From Planctomycetaceae bacterium (GTDB lineage Bacteria; Planctomycetota; Planctomycetia; Pirellulales; Pirellulaceae), in assembly GCA_012729315.1 (NCBI GenBank), contig JAAYDI010000061.1, forward strand, positions 39,261 through 103,260: 64,000 bases of DNA, given 5' to 3'. The position numbers and the translations under genes were made by a program. The notes below the pieces were generated by a model. The model saw nothing but the letters and a program-made list of their open reading frames with translations, had not been told where the DNA came from and did no database searches. Every line of letters begins with the position of its first letter. Position 1 is the first letter of the stretch. Shown here in pieces: positions 44,570-55,606 of this stretch.

Positions 44570-45583
44570 ATGCCTGACAAGCCACACGTCATCCTCAGTG
44601 GGTTCGCGGACGAAGCGGCCAACCAGAAGACGGCGGAACAGCAGTTCGCCGCCTTCGCCGCACTGGGGCTCCAGTACTACACGGTGCGGTTCGTGGATGC
44701 CGGCAACGGAATCAAGAACGTGATGGACCTGAGCAAGTCGGAGGTCGGCCGGCTGCGACGCCTGCAAGCTGAATACGGCCTGAATGTGTCCTCGATCGGT
44801 TCGCCGATCGGCAAGATCAAGCTGCTGGACGTCGACGATGGCACCACGAACCGATTCGTGCCATTCAAGCAATACCTGGCCAAGGACGTGGCTAACGTGT
44901 GCGACCTGGCGCACGCCTTCGAGACCAAGCTGATTCGCGGCTTCTCGTTCTATCACCCCAAAGGGACGGACCCGCGCGAGCACCTGCCGCAGGTGGTCGA
45001 CCAGCTGGGGCAGATCGCGGAAACCTGCCACCGCAACGATCTGACGCTCGGGCTGGAGGTCGAGGCCAACCTGGTGGGCCAGTCCGGCGAGCTGCTGGCG
45101 GAGATCCACCGGCAGGTAAATCACCCAGCCATGGTGCTCATCTTCGACGCGGCCAACATCGTGGTGCAGGGCTTCTCGCCCGATGGCGTCTTCGACCAGT
45201 ACTTGGCGATGAAGAAAGGGCTGGGCTGGATGCACATCAAGGACTACCGCCATCCGCGTCCCGCGCAGCGCGTCACACATGTCAATGAAGATACGCTCAA
45301 ACACTTCGTGCCCGCCGACCTCGGGAACAGCGGCCACGAAGCGATCTTGCGGGACTTCGCCGCAGCGATTCCCGGCCTCGAGCGGCGACTGAAACGGCGC
45401 GGGATTCCCGGGGTGTTCCTCGACCTCGAGCCGCACGTCAAAGGGGGCGGACAGTTCGGCGGATTCAGTGGTCCGGACGGGTTCGGCGTGGCGCTGCGCG
45501 GCCTGTGCCGCACACTGGACTACGTGGGGATCGACTACCACCTGCGGGATTTCGATGACATCCTGGCCGCACGCGGGTTGTGA
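44570..45583 (+). CDS. Sugar phosphate isomerase/epimerase (xylose-isomerase-like TIM barrel)
   Basis: The 337-residue protein shows the AP-endonuclease-2/xylose isomerase-like fold: metal ligands in LGLEVEANLV (Glu), LIFDAANIV (Asp), WMHIKDYRH (His and Asp) and VFLDLEPH (Glu). Such enzymes interconvert keto and aldo sugars or inositol derivatives and are numerous in Planctomycetes. No kinase or transporter is adjacent. It is a single-gene unit, divergent from the aminotransferase. Confidence 0.85.
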   Translation: MPDKPHVILSGFADEAANQKTAEQQFAAFAALGLQYYTVRFVDAGNGIKNVMDLSKSEVGRLRRLQAEYGLNVSSIGSPIGKIKLLDVDDGTTNRFVPFKQYLAKDVANVCDLAHAFETKLIRGFSFYHPKGTDPREHLPQVVDQLGQIAETCHRNDLTLGLEVEANLVGQSGELLAEIHRQVNHPAMVLIFDAANIVVQGFSPDGVFDQYLAMKKGLGWMHIKDYRHPRPAQRVTHVNEDTLKHFVPADLGNSGHEAILRDFAAAIPGLERRLKRRGIPGVFLDLEPHVKGGGQFGGFSGPDGFGVALRGLCRTLDYVGIDYHLRDFDDILAARGL

Positions 45584-46331
45584 ACCGCACGAGCGGCAAT
45601 TCGCCGTTTCGGGCGTTCACCGGGCACGCCCCACCCACTGCAGCGAATGGCTGACGGGCAACCGGTGCGTCTGTAAATTCGATCGTGCGGCTCCTGGTAC
45701 ATGCCGTGCGTCCCGGACTCAGCCTGATCGGGCGCGCGTCAGGCGGCGTCAGTGCCGATCGCCAGGTCCTCTGGAAGGGATGTCGCTCGCGGCCAGTACC
45801 CCGTCAAAACCGGGGGCTCGGAGCTGCCCGTCGCAGGAGGACCAACCTGCAAATCCTGCCGGATTGTGAAAAACGGCTGTATCTCTTTGCCGGATTTGAC
45901 GATTATCCGAAAGCAAACAACGGGCACCGGACGGGCCAGACGCTGGTGTCGAACCCCCGCACGCAATGGCACAAGTGTCCGCTGATGGAAAACGGCGTAC
46001 GCTGTGTTGCCGAGCGTTCGGAACGGCAGCCAGTGACACGACGCACAAGTGCTTGAAGCGGCGCTGTTTAGTCATTCCCTGCCGGTTCTCGATCGGCGTC
46101 GGAAAAAACCTGCAGGAGCGCGCGCTATCAACGAGGTGCATACTATAGTTTGGTTAACGCATCCAATATATCCCATATCCCGACCATGAACCGTTGTGAC
46201 ACGGTCGTGCGTGGTTAGCAATCCGGAATAGGCACTGTCAGAAGAGGCACTTTGAGGAAGGCTCAGGGGCGCATGCCGCACGGCAGTGGTAGCCGGCGCT
46301 GTGTGTGGCTTGAGCGTGGGGGGATCGAATA
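45584..46331. other. Long gap without a recognised gene
   Basis: In 748 bp no open frame has convincing codon use or a start signal; candidate frames of 70-130 codons (for example 45685-46056) are rich in rare Arg runs and lack motifs. The last 200 bp (about 46130-46330) are more AT-rich (ACTATAG at about 46143, ATCCAATATATCCCATAT at about 46161-46178) and probably contain the dksA-like promoter, but no clear -35 is seen. A decayed gene in the first half cannot be excluded. Confidence 0.4.
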
Positions 46332-46781
46332 ATGGGACGTAAAGAGACTATTCTCAAGTTACGGCAGGTGCTCATCCGTCGCCGCGACGCGCTGCGCAAG
46401 GCACTGGCGGGCGACCTCAGCTCACTCAAGGAGCTCCGCCAGCAGGCATCGGGAGATATGCTCGACGCAGCGCTGGATTCCGCTCAAGATGAGATGAGTT
46501 CGCAGCTGGCTGAAGTGGAGAGCCGCGAACTGGCCCAGATTGAAATGGCCCTGGAACGCATGCGCAACGGCACCTACGGCATCTGTGAGGCCACCGGTCG
46601 GCCCATCCCGCTGGCTCGACTCCAGGCGCTCCCCTACGCCACCATGTGCATCGAAGCGCAGCGCGAGGCGGAGAAGAGCGGGGCGGGCGGCCAGCGATCC
46701 GCGGACTGGGGAAGCCTGATCGATCCGCATGCGGGCGACAACGATGTGCTCCTGAACGATCTGGAAATGGATGTGTCGTGA
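46332..46781 (+). CDS. DksA/TraR-family protein of the two-cysteine (DksA2-like) type
   Basis: The 149-residue transcription factor binds the RNA polymerase secondary channel. The coiled-coil tip motif D-x-x-D-x-A is present (DMLDAA, residues 42-47). In the zinc-finger position the four cysteines are replaced by C85, T88, C106 and A109, with exactly the DksA spacing of 3, 18 and 3. This C-T-C-A pattern is that of the zinc-independent DksA2 of Pseudomonas. The protein therefore probably folds without zinc and modulates rRNA or stress promoters with (p)ppGpp. It abuts the HtrA-like gene. Confidence 0.85.
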   Translation: MGRKETILKLRQVLIRRRDALRKALAGDLSSLKELRQQASGDMLDAALDSAQDEMSSQLAEVESRELAQIEMALERMRNGTYGICEATGRPIPLARLQALPYATMCIEAQREAEKSGAGGQRSADWGSLIDPHAGDNDVLLNDLEMDVS

Positions 46782-46801
46782 TCGTAACGGAGTCTCGACG
46801 G

Positions 46802-47935
<1,134 letters not shown>

Positions 47936-47996
47936 TCGGCGGACGGCCATCCAGCCTGCCGCTTCGAACCCGCCCGCCGGCCCCGAACCAGATGCT

Positions 47997-48947
47997 TCAC
48001 TCGCCAGCAGTAGCGCTGCCCGCCAGTGACAGGGAGTTGACCATGCAGTCGATGACCTTCTCCGGATCGGCCCACCGCGCAACATCCATGTTCGCACGCC
48101 ACTGCGGGCTGTGACGCCGGTCGAACACCGTCAGGCCCAGAGTCAGCTCCCCGCGCGTCTCCACGTCCCCCGACATCTCGGTGTACTCGAACAGCGCCGG
48201 CTCGAGCACCGAAACCAGCGTCACCACATCGTGCAGCAGGATGCTCTCCTGCCCCAATCGCTGGCGATAGGCACGATAGGTGAACGGCAGAATGCTCCGC
48301 AGAAACCCGCCCACTCGCGTCGTCTCAGGGGGCAGCCTGTCCAGAAAATCCAGCGTCAAACGGACCGTTCGCGTGACGTCCAACGGCACCAGCGTCTTGG
48401 TCACCGGTGAGCGAAATACCGTCCGCGCACTGCTGGCATCAAAAAACATGTTGAACTCGGCTACCGCCGTCACGTTGCCCACCCCATCGACGCAACCGCC
48501 CGATATCACCAGACGGTCTACCAACACCGGCAACTCCGGATCACGCTGAAACGCGCGGGCAATGTTGGTCAATGGCCCCAGACAGATCAGCGTCACCCTG
48601 TGCGGGTCCGCCCGCACCACATCGCAAATCACCTTCTCCGACGGATGCTGGTGATGAAGACGCGAGATCACATGCCCCTGATTGCCCAGCCCATCATCGC
48701 CGTGCATCAGCCGATTGTCCGTCCCCGCACAGCCTTCCACAAACGTCGCAGCACCCAGTCGCGGAAACCGCGGCGGATCCAGCCGCTCAATGACCGCCTG
48801 CACGTTGCGGCTCGCCTGCTCCGCAGGTACATTGCCGGCCGTCGCCGTCACCGCTACCAACTCGATCCGCGGATCAAACAGCGCCATGGAGATGGCCACC
48901 GCGTCGTCAATCCCCGGATCGCAGTCGATGATCACCTTCCTGGCCAT
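47997..48947 (-). CDS. Inosine-uridine-type nucleoside hydrolase
   Basis: The 316-residue enzyme has the calcium/ribose motif DCDPGIDDA at residues 8-16, GCAGTDNRLMHGDDGLGNQG and GPLTNIARAF. The C-terminal HDVVTLVSVL contributes the conserved His/Asp. It hydrolyses N-glycosidic bonds of nucleosides for salvage. It stands alone, convergent with the protease and divergent from trpD. Confidence 0.92.
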   Translation of the reverse strand: MARKVIIDCDPGIDDAVAISMALFDPRIELVAVTATAGNVPAEQASRNVQAVIERLDPPRFPRLGAATFVEGCAGTDNRLMHGDDGLGNQGHVISRLHHQHPSEKVICDVVRADPHRVTLICLGPLTNIARAFQRDPELPVLVDRLVISGGCVDGVGNVTAVAEFNMFFDASSARTVFRSPVTKTLVPLDVTRTVRLTLDFLDRLPPETTRVGGFLRSILPFTYRAYRQRLGQESILLHDVVTLVSVLEPALFEYTEMSGDVETRGELTLGLTVFDRRHSPQWRANMDVARWADPEKVIDCMVNSLSLAGSATAGE

Positions 48948-49299
48948 AAGATTGCTCGCTACAGAACGCTAGCTGATACCACCCTTGAGAATGGCACGTT
49001 ACGGCGATTGTACTGCCCTGTATCCCGGCGAACAAGAGCTGAAGGAAGGACTTCGCATGGCGGCATGTGGGGTATGCTCGCGTGCTGAGTGGCTTCGGGG
49101 GCGTTTGTAGCTCAGCCGGGCGGTCGACAATTCTGGGTGAGCGGCCGGAATACCGGGTCCGGGAGCGACACGTGTCTGTCTATAATCGGCACATCGGCGC
49201 AGGAGGCCGCATCGCCATCCGTATGTGTACCTGTATCTGCATCTATCATTTGCCACATTGTTTACAACATTGTCTACAACATTGCCGGGAGCCTGCTGC
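48948..49299. promoter_or_regulatory. trpD upstream region with -10 box and direct repeats
   Basis: This 352-bp divergent gap has TATAAT at 49181-49186 (no good -35). The leader contains a 12-bp motif repeated about three times (CACATTGTTTA, CAACATTGTCTA, CAACATTG; about 49253-49284) just before the GTG start. No Trp-codon leader peptide is evident. A GTAGCTCAG at 49106 resembles a tRNA D-arm, but no tRNA folds there. Confidence 0.4.
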
Positions 49300-50310
49300 G
49301 TGGTCCGTGAAACAATCAAACAAGTCGCTGCGGGCCAGAGTCTGTCGATGGACCAGATGACTGCGGTGATGGACGTAGTAATGCGGGGCGAGTGCACAGA
49401 GGAGGAGATGGCGCGTCTGTTGACGGCCCTGCACACCAAGGGGGAGAGTATCGAGGAGCTGGCCGGGGCGGCAGCGTCTTTGCGCCGGCACATGCGGCCC
49501 ATTCGATCGCGTCACGAAGTGTTGATCGACACGTGTGGCACGGGCGGCGACTATTCGCGGACGTTCAACATCAGCACCGCGACAGCGCTGGTGACGGCGG
49601 CGGCCGGGGTGCCGGTAGCGAAGCATGGCAATCGGGGCATCACCAGCCGCTCCGGATCGGCCGATGTGCTGGCGGCCCTGGGTGTGAACATCGAAGCCGA
49701 TCTGGATACCGTCCAGCGGTGTCTCGACGAGTTGGGGATATGTTTCTGTTTTGCCCCGCTGATGCATCCATCGGTGAAGAACGTGGCGAACGTGCGGCGC
49801 AAGCTGGCGACGCCGACGATCTTCAACTGGCTGGGGCCGCTGTGCAATCCGGCGTCTGCGCCGTTCCAGCTGATGGGGGTGGGACGGCCCAGTCTGGGCA
49901 CATTGCTGGCAGCCGCTCTGCAACTGCTCGGAACGCGCCGGGCGGCTGTGATCAGCGGCGCGGACGGGCTCGACGAGGTCACACTCAACGGCGCCACCCG
50001 CGCGTTGCTGGTGGAGCAGCAGGCGGTGGAGGAGGCGACCTGGACCCCGCACGATTTCGGGCTGCACGAGACAACGCTCGAGTCCCTGCTGGTGGACGGT
50101 CCGCTGCAGAGCGCCGCGATGATACGCGAGATTCTGGCCGGCACGCGGAGTCCGGCGCGGGATATCGTCGTGATGAACTCCGCCGCGGCCATGTGGGTGG
50201 CCGGCCATGTACCCACCCTGCGTGCCGGGTCGGAGGCGGCCAGTCGTGTCATCGACGATGGTGCCGCCCGCCAGCTGTTGGCCGACCTCGTGGCACTCAG
50301 TCGGGGATAA
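49300..50310 (+). CDS. trpD: Anthranilate phosphoribosyltransferase
   Basis: TrpD transfers phosphoribose from PRPP to anthranilate in tryptophan synthesis. The start is GTG 49300 with GGGAG upstream, giving 336 residues. Motifs are DTCGTGGD (PRPP/Mg loop, about residue 72), NISTATALV, KHGNRGITSRSGSADVLAALG, FAPLMHPSVK and FNWLGPLCNPA. No other trp genes are adjacent. Confidence 0.95.
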   Translation: MVRETIKQVAAGQSLSMDQMTAVMDVVMRGECTEEEMARLLTALHTKGESIEELAGAAASLRRHMRPIRSRHEVLIDTCGTGGDYSRTFNISTATALVTAAAGVPVAKHGNRGITSRSGSADVLAALGVNIEADLDTVQRCLDELGICFCFAPLMHPSVKNVANVRRKLATPTIFNWLGPLCNPASAPFQLMGVGRPSLGTLLAAALQLLGTRRAAVISGADGLDEVTLNGATRALLVEQQAVEEATWTPHDFGLHETTLESLLVDGPLQSAAMIREILAGTRSPARDIVVMNSAAAMWVAGHVPTLRAGSEAASRVIDDGAARQLLADLVALSRG

Positions 50311-50570
50311 GGCCAGGCGGGGACAGGCGGTCGGCGACCCGGTCTTCCGCGTCTTCCGCCTGACGAGGGACGTGCGACGTGGTGGTGTTCGCCTGGCCGC
50401 CGGTCACTGCAGCGCGATCCGGCCCGCCGGTGCAGCCCGTTGCCCGCCCTTTTCTCAGCCCCCAAATCGAGCTGCTGCGATGGTCCAGCCTTCACCAAAC
50501 CGGGCATTGCTGGTAACCTTATGGTTCTAGACCAAGTCCACCGTCGAGAACACCATTCGGAGCGAAACTC

Positions 50571-50669
50571 ATGGCCAAGCCCCAGCGCAAGATCAAGAAA
50601 GCCAACCACGGCCGGCGGCCTGCCAACGCCCAGGCCAAGCGCGCCAAGCGTCGGAAGGTCCGCACCTAG
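50571..50669 (+). CDS. 32-residue highly basic peptide
   Basis: The product starts MAKPQRKIKKANHGRRPANA and ends KVRT, with about 15 Lys/Arg and no acidic residue. An ATG is preceded by GGAG eight bases upstream. Size and charge recall tiny ribosome-associated proteins such as bTHX, but I cannot assign it. It stands between trpD and the FabZ-like gene. The 260-bp gap before it contains only weak promoter-like sequence. Confidence 0.6.
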   Translation: MAKPQRKIKKANHGRRPANAQAKRAKRRKVRT

Positions 50670-50798
50670 TGCCAGCTTCATGCTGGCTCAGCGCTTTGCG
50701 CCGGGTCGGGCGGCCCAGGGTCCGGCCGTGACCGGCGCTGGGCACTTGCAGGGGCACTCGCAGTTCAGTTCGCCGTGCAGCCTATCGAGGGGGTCACC

Positions 50799-51329
50799 GT
50801 GTCGTCCAAGAACTTGCTCTACGATATTTCGAAGATCGACTTCAATCACGTCGTGGCCGACATCGAGGAGATTCGGCGCTACAATCCGCAACGTTTTGAA
50901 ATGGAGCAGATCACGGCGATTGTGTACGAGAGTCTCGAGGAGGCGGTGTGCGTTGGCTACAAGGACGTGACGCCTCACGAGTTCTGGGTGCGCGGCCACA
51001 TGCCGAATATGCCGCTGATGCCCGGCGTGGTCATGGTGGAAGCCGCTGCACAGATCAGCGCCTATTTCGCGCACAAGTACGATTGCCTGGGCGTGAGCAT
51101 GATCGGATTCGGCGGGCTCGAGGACGTGCGGTTCCGGGATCCGGTCGTCCCCGGTGACCGGCTGGTCCTGATCAGCCGGGCGATCAAGTCGCGCAAAGGC
51201 CGGATGATCGTCTCCCAGTTTCAGGGGGTGGTGGGTGAGCGGATCGTGGTGGAAGGAACCATCAAGGGTATTCCGATCCCCGTGGAAATGCTCTCCGCCG
51301 ATTCCGACAGCCAGCCCGACAGCCAGTAG
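50799..51329 (+). CDS. FabZ-like 3-hydroxyacyl-ACP dehydratase
   Basis: The start is GTG 50799 (GAGGGGGT upstream). The 176-residue hot-dog-fold protein has catalytic His67 (WVRGHMPNMPLMPGVVMVE) and Glu81 (EAAAQISA), as in FabZ/FabA dehydratases of fatty acid synthesis. The N-terminal 50 residues are longer than in E. coli FabZ. It ends one base before the trmB start. A thioesterase-like role is possible, but the GHMPxxPLMPG motif favours the dehydratase. Confidence 0.85.
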   Translation: MSSKNLLYDISKIDFNHVVADIEEIRRYNPQRFEMEQITAIVYESLEEAVCVGYKDVTPHEFWVRGHMPNMPLMPGVVMVEAAAQISAYFAHKYDCLGVSMIGFGGLEDVRFRDPVVPGDRLVLISRAIKSRKGRMIVSQFQGVVGERIVVEGTIKGIPIPVEMLSADSDSQPDSQ

Positions 51330-51330
51330 C

Positions 51331-52002
51331 ATGGGCCGTCGCGCGCTTCCCAGAATCGATCCGGGGCTCGACTTGACCGGCTGGCTGATCGCGGAAGAAA
51401 GTCTGCCGACTCCCGTGAGCGGCCAGGTGCTCTTCGGACGTTCCGCCCCGCTGCAGATTGAAGTGGGCTCCGGCAAGGGTCTGTTCCTGACGCGCGCGAC
51501 GGCGGCCACGCCGGCCCACGACTTCCTGGGCATCGAAATTGCCGCCAAGTACGCCCGGTTCGCGGCCGCGCGTCTGGCTCGCCGTAGGGGTACCAACGGT
51601 AAGGTGATCCACGGCGACGGTGTCCGGATCTTCCATGATCGGCTGGCCGACAATTCGCTCGAAGCGGTGCATGTGTACTTTCCCGACCCGTGGTGGAAGC
51701 GGCGCCATCGCAAGCGGCGGGTGATGCAGGCGGCGTTTCTGCAGGACGTCCAGCGCACGCTGCGCGTCGGTGGCCAACTGCACTTCTGGACCGACGTGGC
51801 CGAGTACTATGAAACAACGCTGGCGCTGATCCGGCAGACCACGCAGCTCGCCGGACCTATCGTCCCGGACGAGCGGCCGAGCGACCATGACCTGGACTAC
51901 CAGACCCACTTCGAACGCCGCATGCGACTGGACGATCTGCCGGTGTACCGCTCGGTATTCTGCAAAGAGGCCGCTGGGGTCCAGCCCCGGGCCCAGGCCT
52001 GA
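51331..52002 (+). CDS. trmB: tRNA (guanine-N7)-methyltransferase
   Basis: The 223-residue SAM enzyme makes m7G46 in tRNA. It has the SAM motif LQIEVGSGKGLFL, HDFLGIEIAAKYARF (ribose acidic residue), and the signature VYFPDPWWKRRHRKRRV. The C-terminal THFERRMR is also typical. The ATG follows the FabZ-like stop by one base, so the two are co-transcribed. It ends 94 bp before the convergent purF. Confidence 0.94.
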   Translation: MGRRALPRIDPGLDLTGWLIAEESLPTPVSGQVLFGRSAPLQIEVGSGKGLFLTRATAATPAHDFLGIEIAAKYARFAAARLARRRGTNGKVIHGDGVRIFHDRLADNSLEAVHVYFPDPWWKRRHRKRRVMQAAFLQDVQRTLRVGGQLHFWTDVAEYYETTLALIRQTTQLAGPIVPDERPSDHDLDYQTHFERRMRLDDLPVYRSVFCKEAAGVQPRAQA

Positions 52003-52096
52003 TACCCGGTGCTCTGCCGCGACACACGGGCCGTGACACACGGTGCTCTGCCAAGCGTCGATCACCGATCGCTGCGCGGCGGGCACGGCGGCAAGA

Positions 52097-53698
52097 TCAC
52101 TGGCTGCCGGCTGCCGACTCTTCGTAATTGTGCACGCCACTTTCCTGTTGCTTGCGGGCGTTTTCGAGCGCCACCTGGTAGAGCTGCTGGCCGCAGGGGG
52201 TGGGATATTCGCCCGTGATACAGGCCTGGCAGAGCGTGTCGGGCGGGCAGCCGATAGCCGCGGCCACCGCGTCGACCGGGAGGTAGCGGAGGGATTCACA
52301 GCCGAGTTCGGCCGCCATGCGCGCCTGGATCTCGTCGGTCAACGGCTGACCCTGCAGGAACCGGGGCGCGAACAACTCGGCTATCCGCGACATGTCGATG
52401 CCGTAGAAGCACGCCGCGACGATCGGGGGGCAGGCCACGCGCACGTGAATCTCGCGGGCCCCACCCAGCTTCCGGATACGGTGCAGCAACACCTTCATGG
52501 TGGTCGATCGGACAATGGAGTCTTCCACCAGCAACACGCGTTTGCCGGCCAGCACTTCGCGCAGGGGCGTGTACTTCGTCTCGGCCTTTCGCCTCCGGTC
52601 GTCGCTCGCTTCAATGAACGTGCGACCCGAGTACCGGTTGCGGATCAGCCCTTCGCGCGCGGGAATGCCCAGCTCATACGCCATGGCGTCCGCGGCCGCC
52701 TTGCTCGTGTCGGGCACCGGGACCACAATCGTCTGGCCATCGTCGAGCGGGACGCGGCCATCGGCTCTCTCGAGCCGCGCCAAGGCTCCCCCCAGCGCCG
52801 TGCGGGACAGATACACGCTGCGTCCGTCGAGCGTGCTGGCGACGTTGGCGAAATAGACCCACTCGAAAAAACAGTGGGCTGTGCGCGGCGACGGAGCAAA
52901 CGGCTCGATCCGGAACTCCCCGTCCACGATCGAGATCAGCTGCCCGGGGGGTACCGGCCGGACGTTCTCCGGCTGGAAACCAAGATTCACCAGCGCCACA
53001 CTCTCGCTGGCGGCGGCAAACAGCGGCCCTTCCTTGGCGTAGCACAGCGGCTTGATGCCCAGCGGATCGCGCGCCACCATCATGTCACCGCAGGCGTTGA
53101 GAAACACGAGGCTGTACGCGCCATCGAACCGGCTGCTGATGCTGCGCATCATGTCCACCAGGAGCGGCTTCGTCTCGAACGACAGCTCGCGACTCACCTC
53201 GTGCATGATGATTTCCGTGTCCGCCTCGCGCGCCAGGTGGTGGTCGCCGTCGGCCAGCAGCCGATCGCGCAGCGCCGTGTAGTTGGCCAACTGGCCGTTG
53301 AAGGCAAAGCTGAACCACTTGTGCTTCCGCAGATGGTACCGCTCAAACGGCTGGGCATAATTCTTGTCGTCCCGGCCGCACGTGGCGTACCGCACATGGC
53401 CGATCGCCGCCAGCCCGGCGTATTCCTGCATCAGCGATTCGCGTTTGCCCGGGTGGGAGAGCCGAAATACCTCGCTCACCGAACCCACATCCTTGTGGGT
53501 GTCAATCAACTGGTCACGCGACGGATCGTAGGTCGTGATGCCCGCGGCCAGCTGACCACGGTTCTGGATGTCCAGCAGCATCCGCGGTAGCAGACGGGAA
53601 ATCTCCCACGGACGGCAATCCCCACATAACGGGCTAGGAGCGCTGTGAGGCAGATGGTAGATGGCGGCCACGCCGCATTCGTCGTGAATTTCGCTCAT
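52097..53698 (-). CDS. purF: Amidophosphoribosyltransferase, Fe-S type
   Basis: PurF makes phosphoribosylamine from PRPP and glutamine. The start is [13 protein letters not shown], giving 533 residues; the Ntn nucleophile Cys8 becomes N-terminal after a seven-residue propeptide is removed. The glutaminase motif is GHVRYATCG and the PRPP loop is [13 protein letters not shown]. Four cysteines at the B. subtilis cluster positions ([29 protein letters not shown]) indicate a [4Fe-4S]-containing enzyme. A promoter at 53859-53887 drives it. Confidence 0.94.
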   Translation of the reverse strand: MSEIHDECGVAAIYHLPHSAPSPLCGDCRPWEISRLLPRMLLDIQNRGQLAAGITTYDPSRDQLIDTHKDVGSVSEVFRLSHPGKRESLMQEYAGLAAIGHVRYATCGRDDKNYAQPFERYHLRKHKWFSFAFNGQLANYTALRDRLLADGDHHLAREADTEIIMHEVSRELSFETKPLLVDMMRSISSRFDGAYSLVFLNACGDMMVARDPLGIKPLCYAKEGPLFAAASESVALVNLGFQPENVRPVPPGQLISIVDGEFRIEPFAPSPRTAHCFFEWVYFANVASTLDGRSVYLSRTALGGALARLERADGRVPLDDGQTIVVPVPDTSKAAADAMAYELGIPAREGLIRNRYSGRTFIEASDDRRRKAETKYTPLREVLAGKRVLLVEDSIVRSTTMKVLLHRIRKLGGAREIHVRVACPPIVAACFYGIDMSRIAELFAPRFLQGQPLTDEIQARMAAELGCESLRYLPVDAVAAAIGCPPDTLCQACITGEYPTPCGQQLYQVALENARKQQESGVHNYEESAAGSQ

Positions 53699-53858
53699 GG
53701 TCCGAAGATCTCGCGCGGCGGCCGGTCGCTCGACGTCCTGTCGCTCTCTGAAACGCCGCAGGGAGCAGAGATGGCGCGAGCAGTCCGAACCGCGCGGCAC
53801 TGGCCCTGCCAGCGTCAGCTCCGTCGCTCCCACCTGCCATCCATTGCACTGTTAGCGC

Positions 53859-53887
53859 ATTGTAAGCGGCCGGAGGCGTATTCACAA
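53859..53887 (-). promoter_or_regulatory. Sigma70-type promoter for purF
   Basis: On the minus strand: TTGTGA (53887-53882), 17 bp, then TACAAT (53864-53859); start near 53852, about 150 nt before the purF ATG. It lies in the 307-bp divergent gap with proB, where nothing else is seen. Confidence 0.55.
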
Positions 53888-54005
53888 CCGAGTCACCGGG
53901 GGGCATTTTCCTTCCGTGACTCGTCTTTTCCGTGGGCCGCCGGCACGCTACATTCCCCTTCGTTACGGACATGATCTCTTTTCTTGTGGGGATGACTTGC
54001 GACCC

Positions 54006-55148
54006 ATGACTGATCTTCTGCGCCAGGAAGTTGCCACCGCGGCGGACACTATCGTGGTCAAGGTCGGCACACGCGTGCTGACACACGAGGACGGGACGCT
54101 CAACGAATCGCGGATCGCCCGGCTGGGCGAAGAAATCTGTCAGATCATGGACACCGGGCGGCACGTCGTACTGGTCAGCTCGGGCGCGGTCGGAGCCGGG
54201 ATGAGCCAGCTGGGGCTCACGCAGCGCCCGCAGGACGTGGCCCGGCTGCAGGCGGTGGCAGCGGTGGGGCAGGCCCGGCTGATCGAAGTCTACGACCAGA
54301 CCTTCCGCAAACACGGGCGCACCGCCGCCCAGGTGCTGCTGACGGCCGACGACGTCGATGATCGCACACGCTACCTGAACGTGCGCAATACGATCCTGGC
54401 ACTGCTTGACTTCCAGGCCGTGCCAATCATCAACGAGAACGATACGGTGGCGGTGGACGAATTGATGGCCACGTTCGGCGACAATGACCGGCTGGCCGCG
54501 CTGGTGACCAGCCTCCTGCGCGCACCGCTCCTGGTGATCCTCTCCGATGTGGACGGGCTTTACAGCGGCGATCCAACGCAGGGCGACGCCCAGCTGATTT
54601 CCACCGTCAAACAACTCGACGACACCGTGTATTCCTATGTCCGCGACCGGCGTTCCGGGCTGGGCAAGGGGGGCATGCTGAGCAAGCTCAACGCGGCACG
54701 CATCGCGACCATGGCGGGCGAGAATGTGATCATCGCCAGCGGCCGGCGCACCGGCGTGCTGGAACAGATCCTCCGCGGCGAAGTGGTCGGCACACTGGTG
54801 CTCGCCCAGGGCAAATCGATCAGCCCGCGGAAACGCTGGATCGGCTTCTCCGCCCAGTCGTGCGGCACGATCGTCGTGGACGCCGGCGCGCGGCGGGCGG
54901 TCGTCGAGCAGGGACGCAGCCTGCTGGCCGCAGGCATCGTGGATGTCCGGGGCACCTTCCGCAAGGGGGATCTCGTCACACTTTCCGACCAGCAGGGGTG
55001 CGAGATCGCCCGTGGCCTGTCGAATTACCACGCCGAAGACGTGCAGCGAATCAAGGGGCTGCGGTCCGACCGGATCGCCCAGGTATTGGGGCATCGCCCG
55101 TACGACGAGGTCATCCACCGCGACAACATGACGGTCGTGGGCAACTAG
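54006..55148 (+). CDS. proB: Glutamate 5-kinase with PUA domain
   Basis: ProB phosphorylates glutamate for proline synthesis. The 380-residue product has the amino-acid-kinase domain (VVKVGTRVLTHEDG, VLVSSGAVGAGMSQLG, PIINENDTVAVDEL, FGDNDRLAALV, LSDVDGLYSGDP, GLGKGGMLSKLNAARIA) and a C-terminal PUA domain (RGTFRKGDLVTL, ARGLSNYHAEDVQRIKG). Start ATG 54006. No proA is adjacent. Its end is followed by tRNA-Leu. Confidence 0.95.
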   Translation: MTDLLRQEVATAADTIVVKVGTRVLTHEDGTLNESRIARLGEEICQIMDTGRHVVLVSSGAVGAGMSQLGLTQRPQDVARLQAVAAVGQARLIEVYDQTFRKHGRTAAQVLLTADDVDDRTRYLNVRNTILALLDFQAVPIINENDTVAVDELMATFGDNDRLAALVTSLLRAPLLVILSDVDGLYSGDPTQGDAQLISTVKQLDDTVYSYVRDRRSGLGKGGMLSKLNAARIATMAGENVIIASGRRTGVLEQILRGEVVGTLVLAQGKSISPRKRWIGFSAQSCGTIVVDAGARRAVVEQGRSLLAAGIVDVRGTFRKGDLVTLSDQQGCEIARGLSNYHAEDVQRIKGLRSDRIAQVLGHRPYDEVIHRDNMTVVGN

Positions 55149-55318
55149 GTCCTCGCGCCCCCTTGCCCCCCCTACCTCCCCCTGCCCCAACTCCCGCCGC
55201 CACCGGTAAGCCGGCGCTGCGGGAATCACATCTTGTATCTTGGCGGTCCGTCGCGCATCATAGTCTCGTGCGCGGGCGGCAGCGACCTATCAGCTCGCCC
55301 CCCGCCCCCCAACGACAG

Positions 55319-55403
<85 letters not shown>

Positions 55404-55606
55404 CTCCTCAACAGAAAATGGTGGCCGAGCTTGTTCTTTGTAGCGATCCGTTCATAAGCGGAATACGAGCCGGTGTAGTAGATCGCGTAGATGCCCGCCC
55501 CCTCGAAGGGTTCGGGGGGCAGCGTCACGACCGGCTTGTCCAGCATGGCAGTGGCCACGCTGGTGCCGAGATTACGCTTGTCCAGAGGATTGAAGGGCTT
55601 TGTCAA
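55404..55606 (-). pseudogene. Eco29kI-type GIY-YIG restriction endonuclease, N-terminal fragment truncated near tRNA-Leu
   Basis: From ATG 55606 the frame encodes MTKPFNPLDKRNLGTSVATA and PVVTLPPEPFEGAGIYAIYY, the start of the Eco29kI restriction enzyme family including the GIY half of the GIY-YIG nuclease. Similarity stops after about residue 58 (near 55433). The frame then runs into the complement of the tRNA gene and stops at 55352. The YIG half and all catalytic Arg/Glu residues are missing, so the nuclease is dead. It overlaps the end of the methyltransferase by 35 bp. Confidence 0.75.

Noticed and set aside
45685..46056. 123-codon ORF in the gap before the dksA-like gene
   Set aside because: No ribosome site, unusual Arg-rich composition and no conserved motif; left as intergenic.
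49100..49175. Possible tRNA because of GTAGCTCAGC
   Set aside because: No T-arm GGTTCRA, no acceptor pairing and no anticodon stem could be folded.
53634..55229. 531-codon open frame on the minus strand
   Set aside because: Antisense of proB; no motifs.
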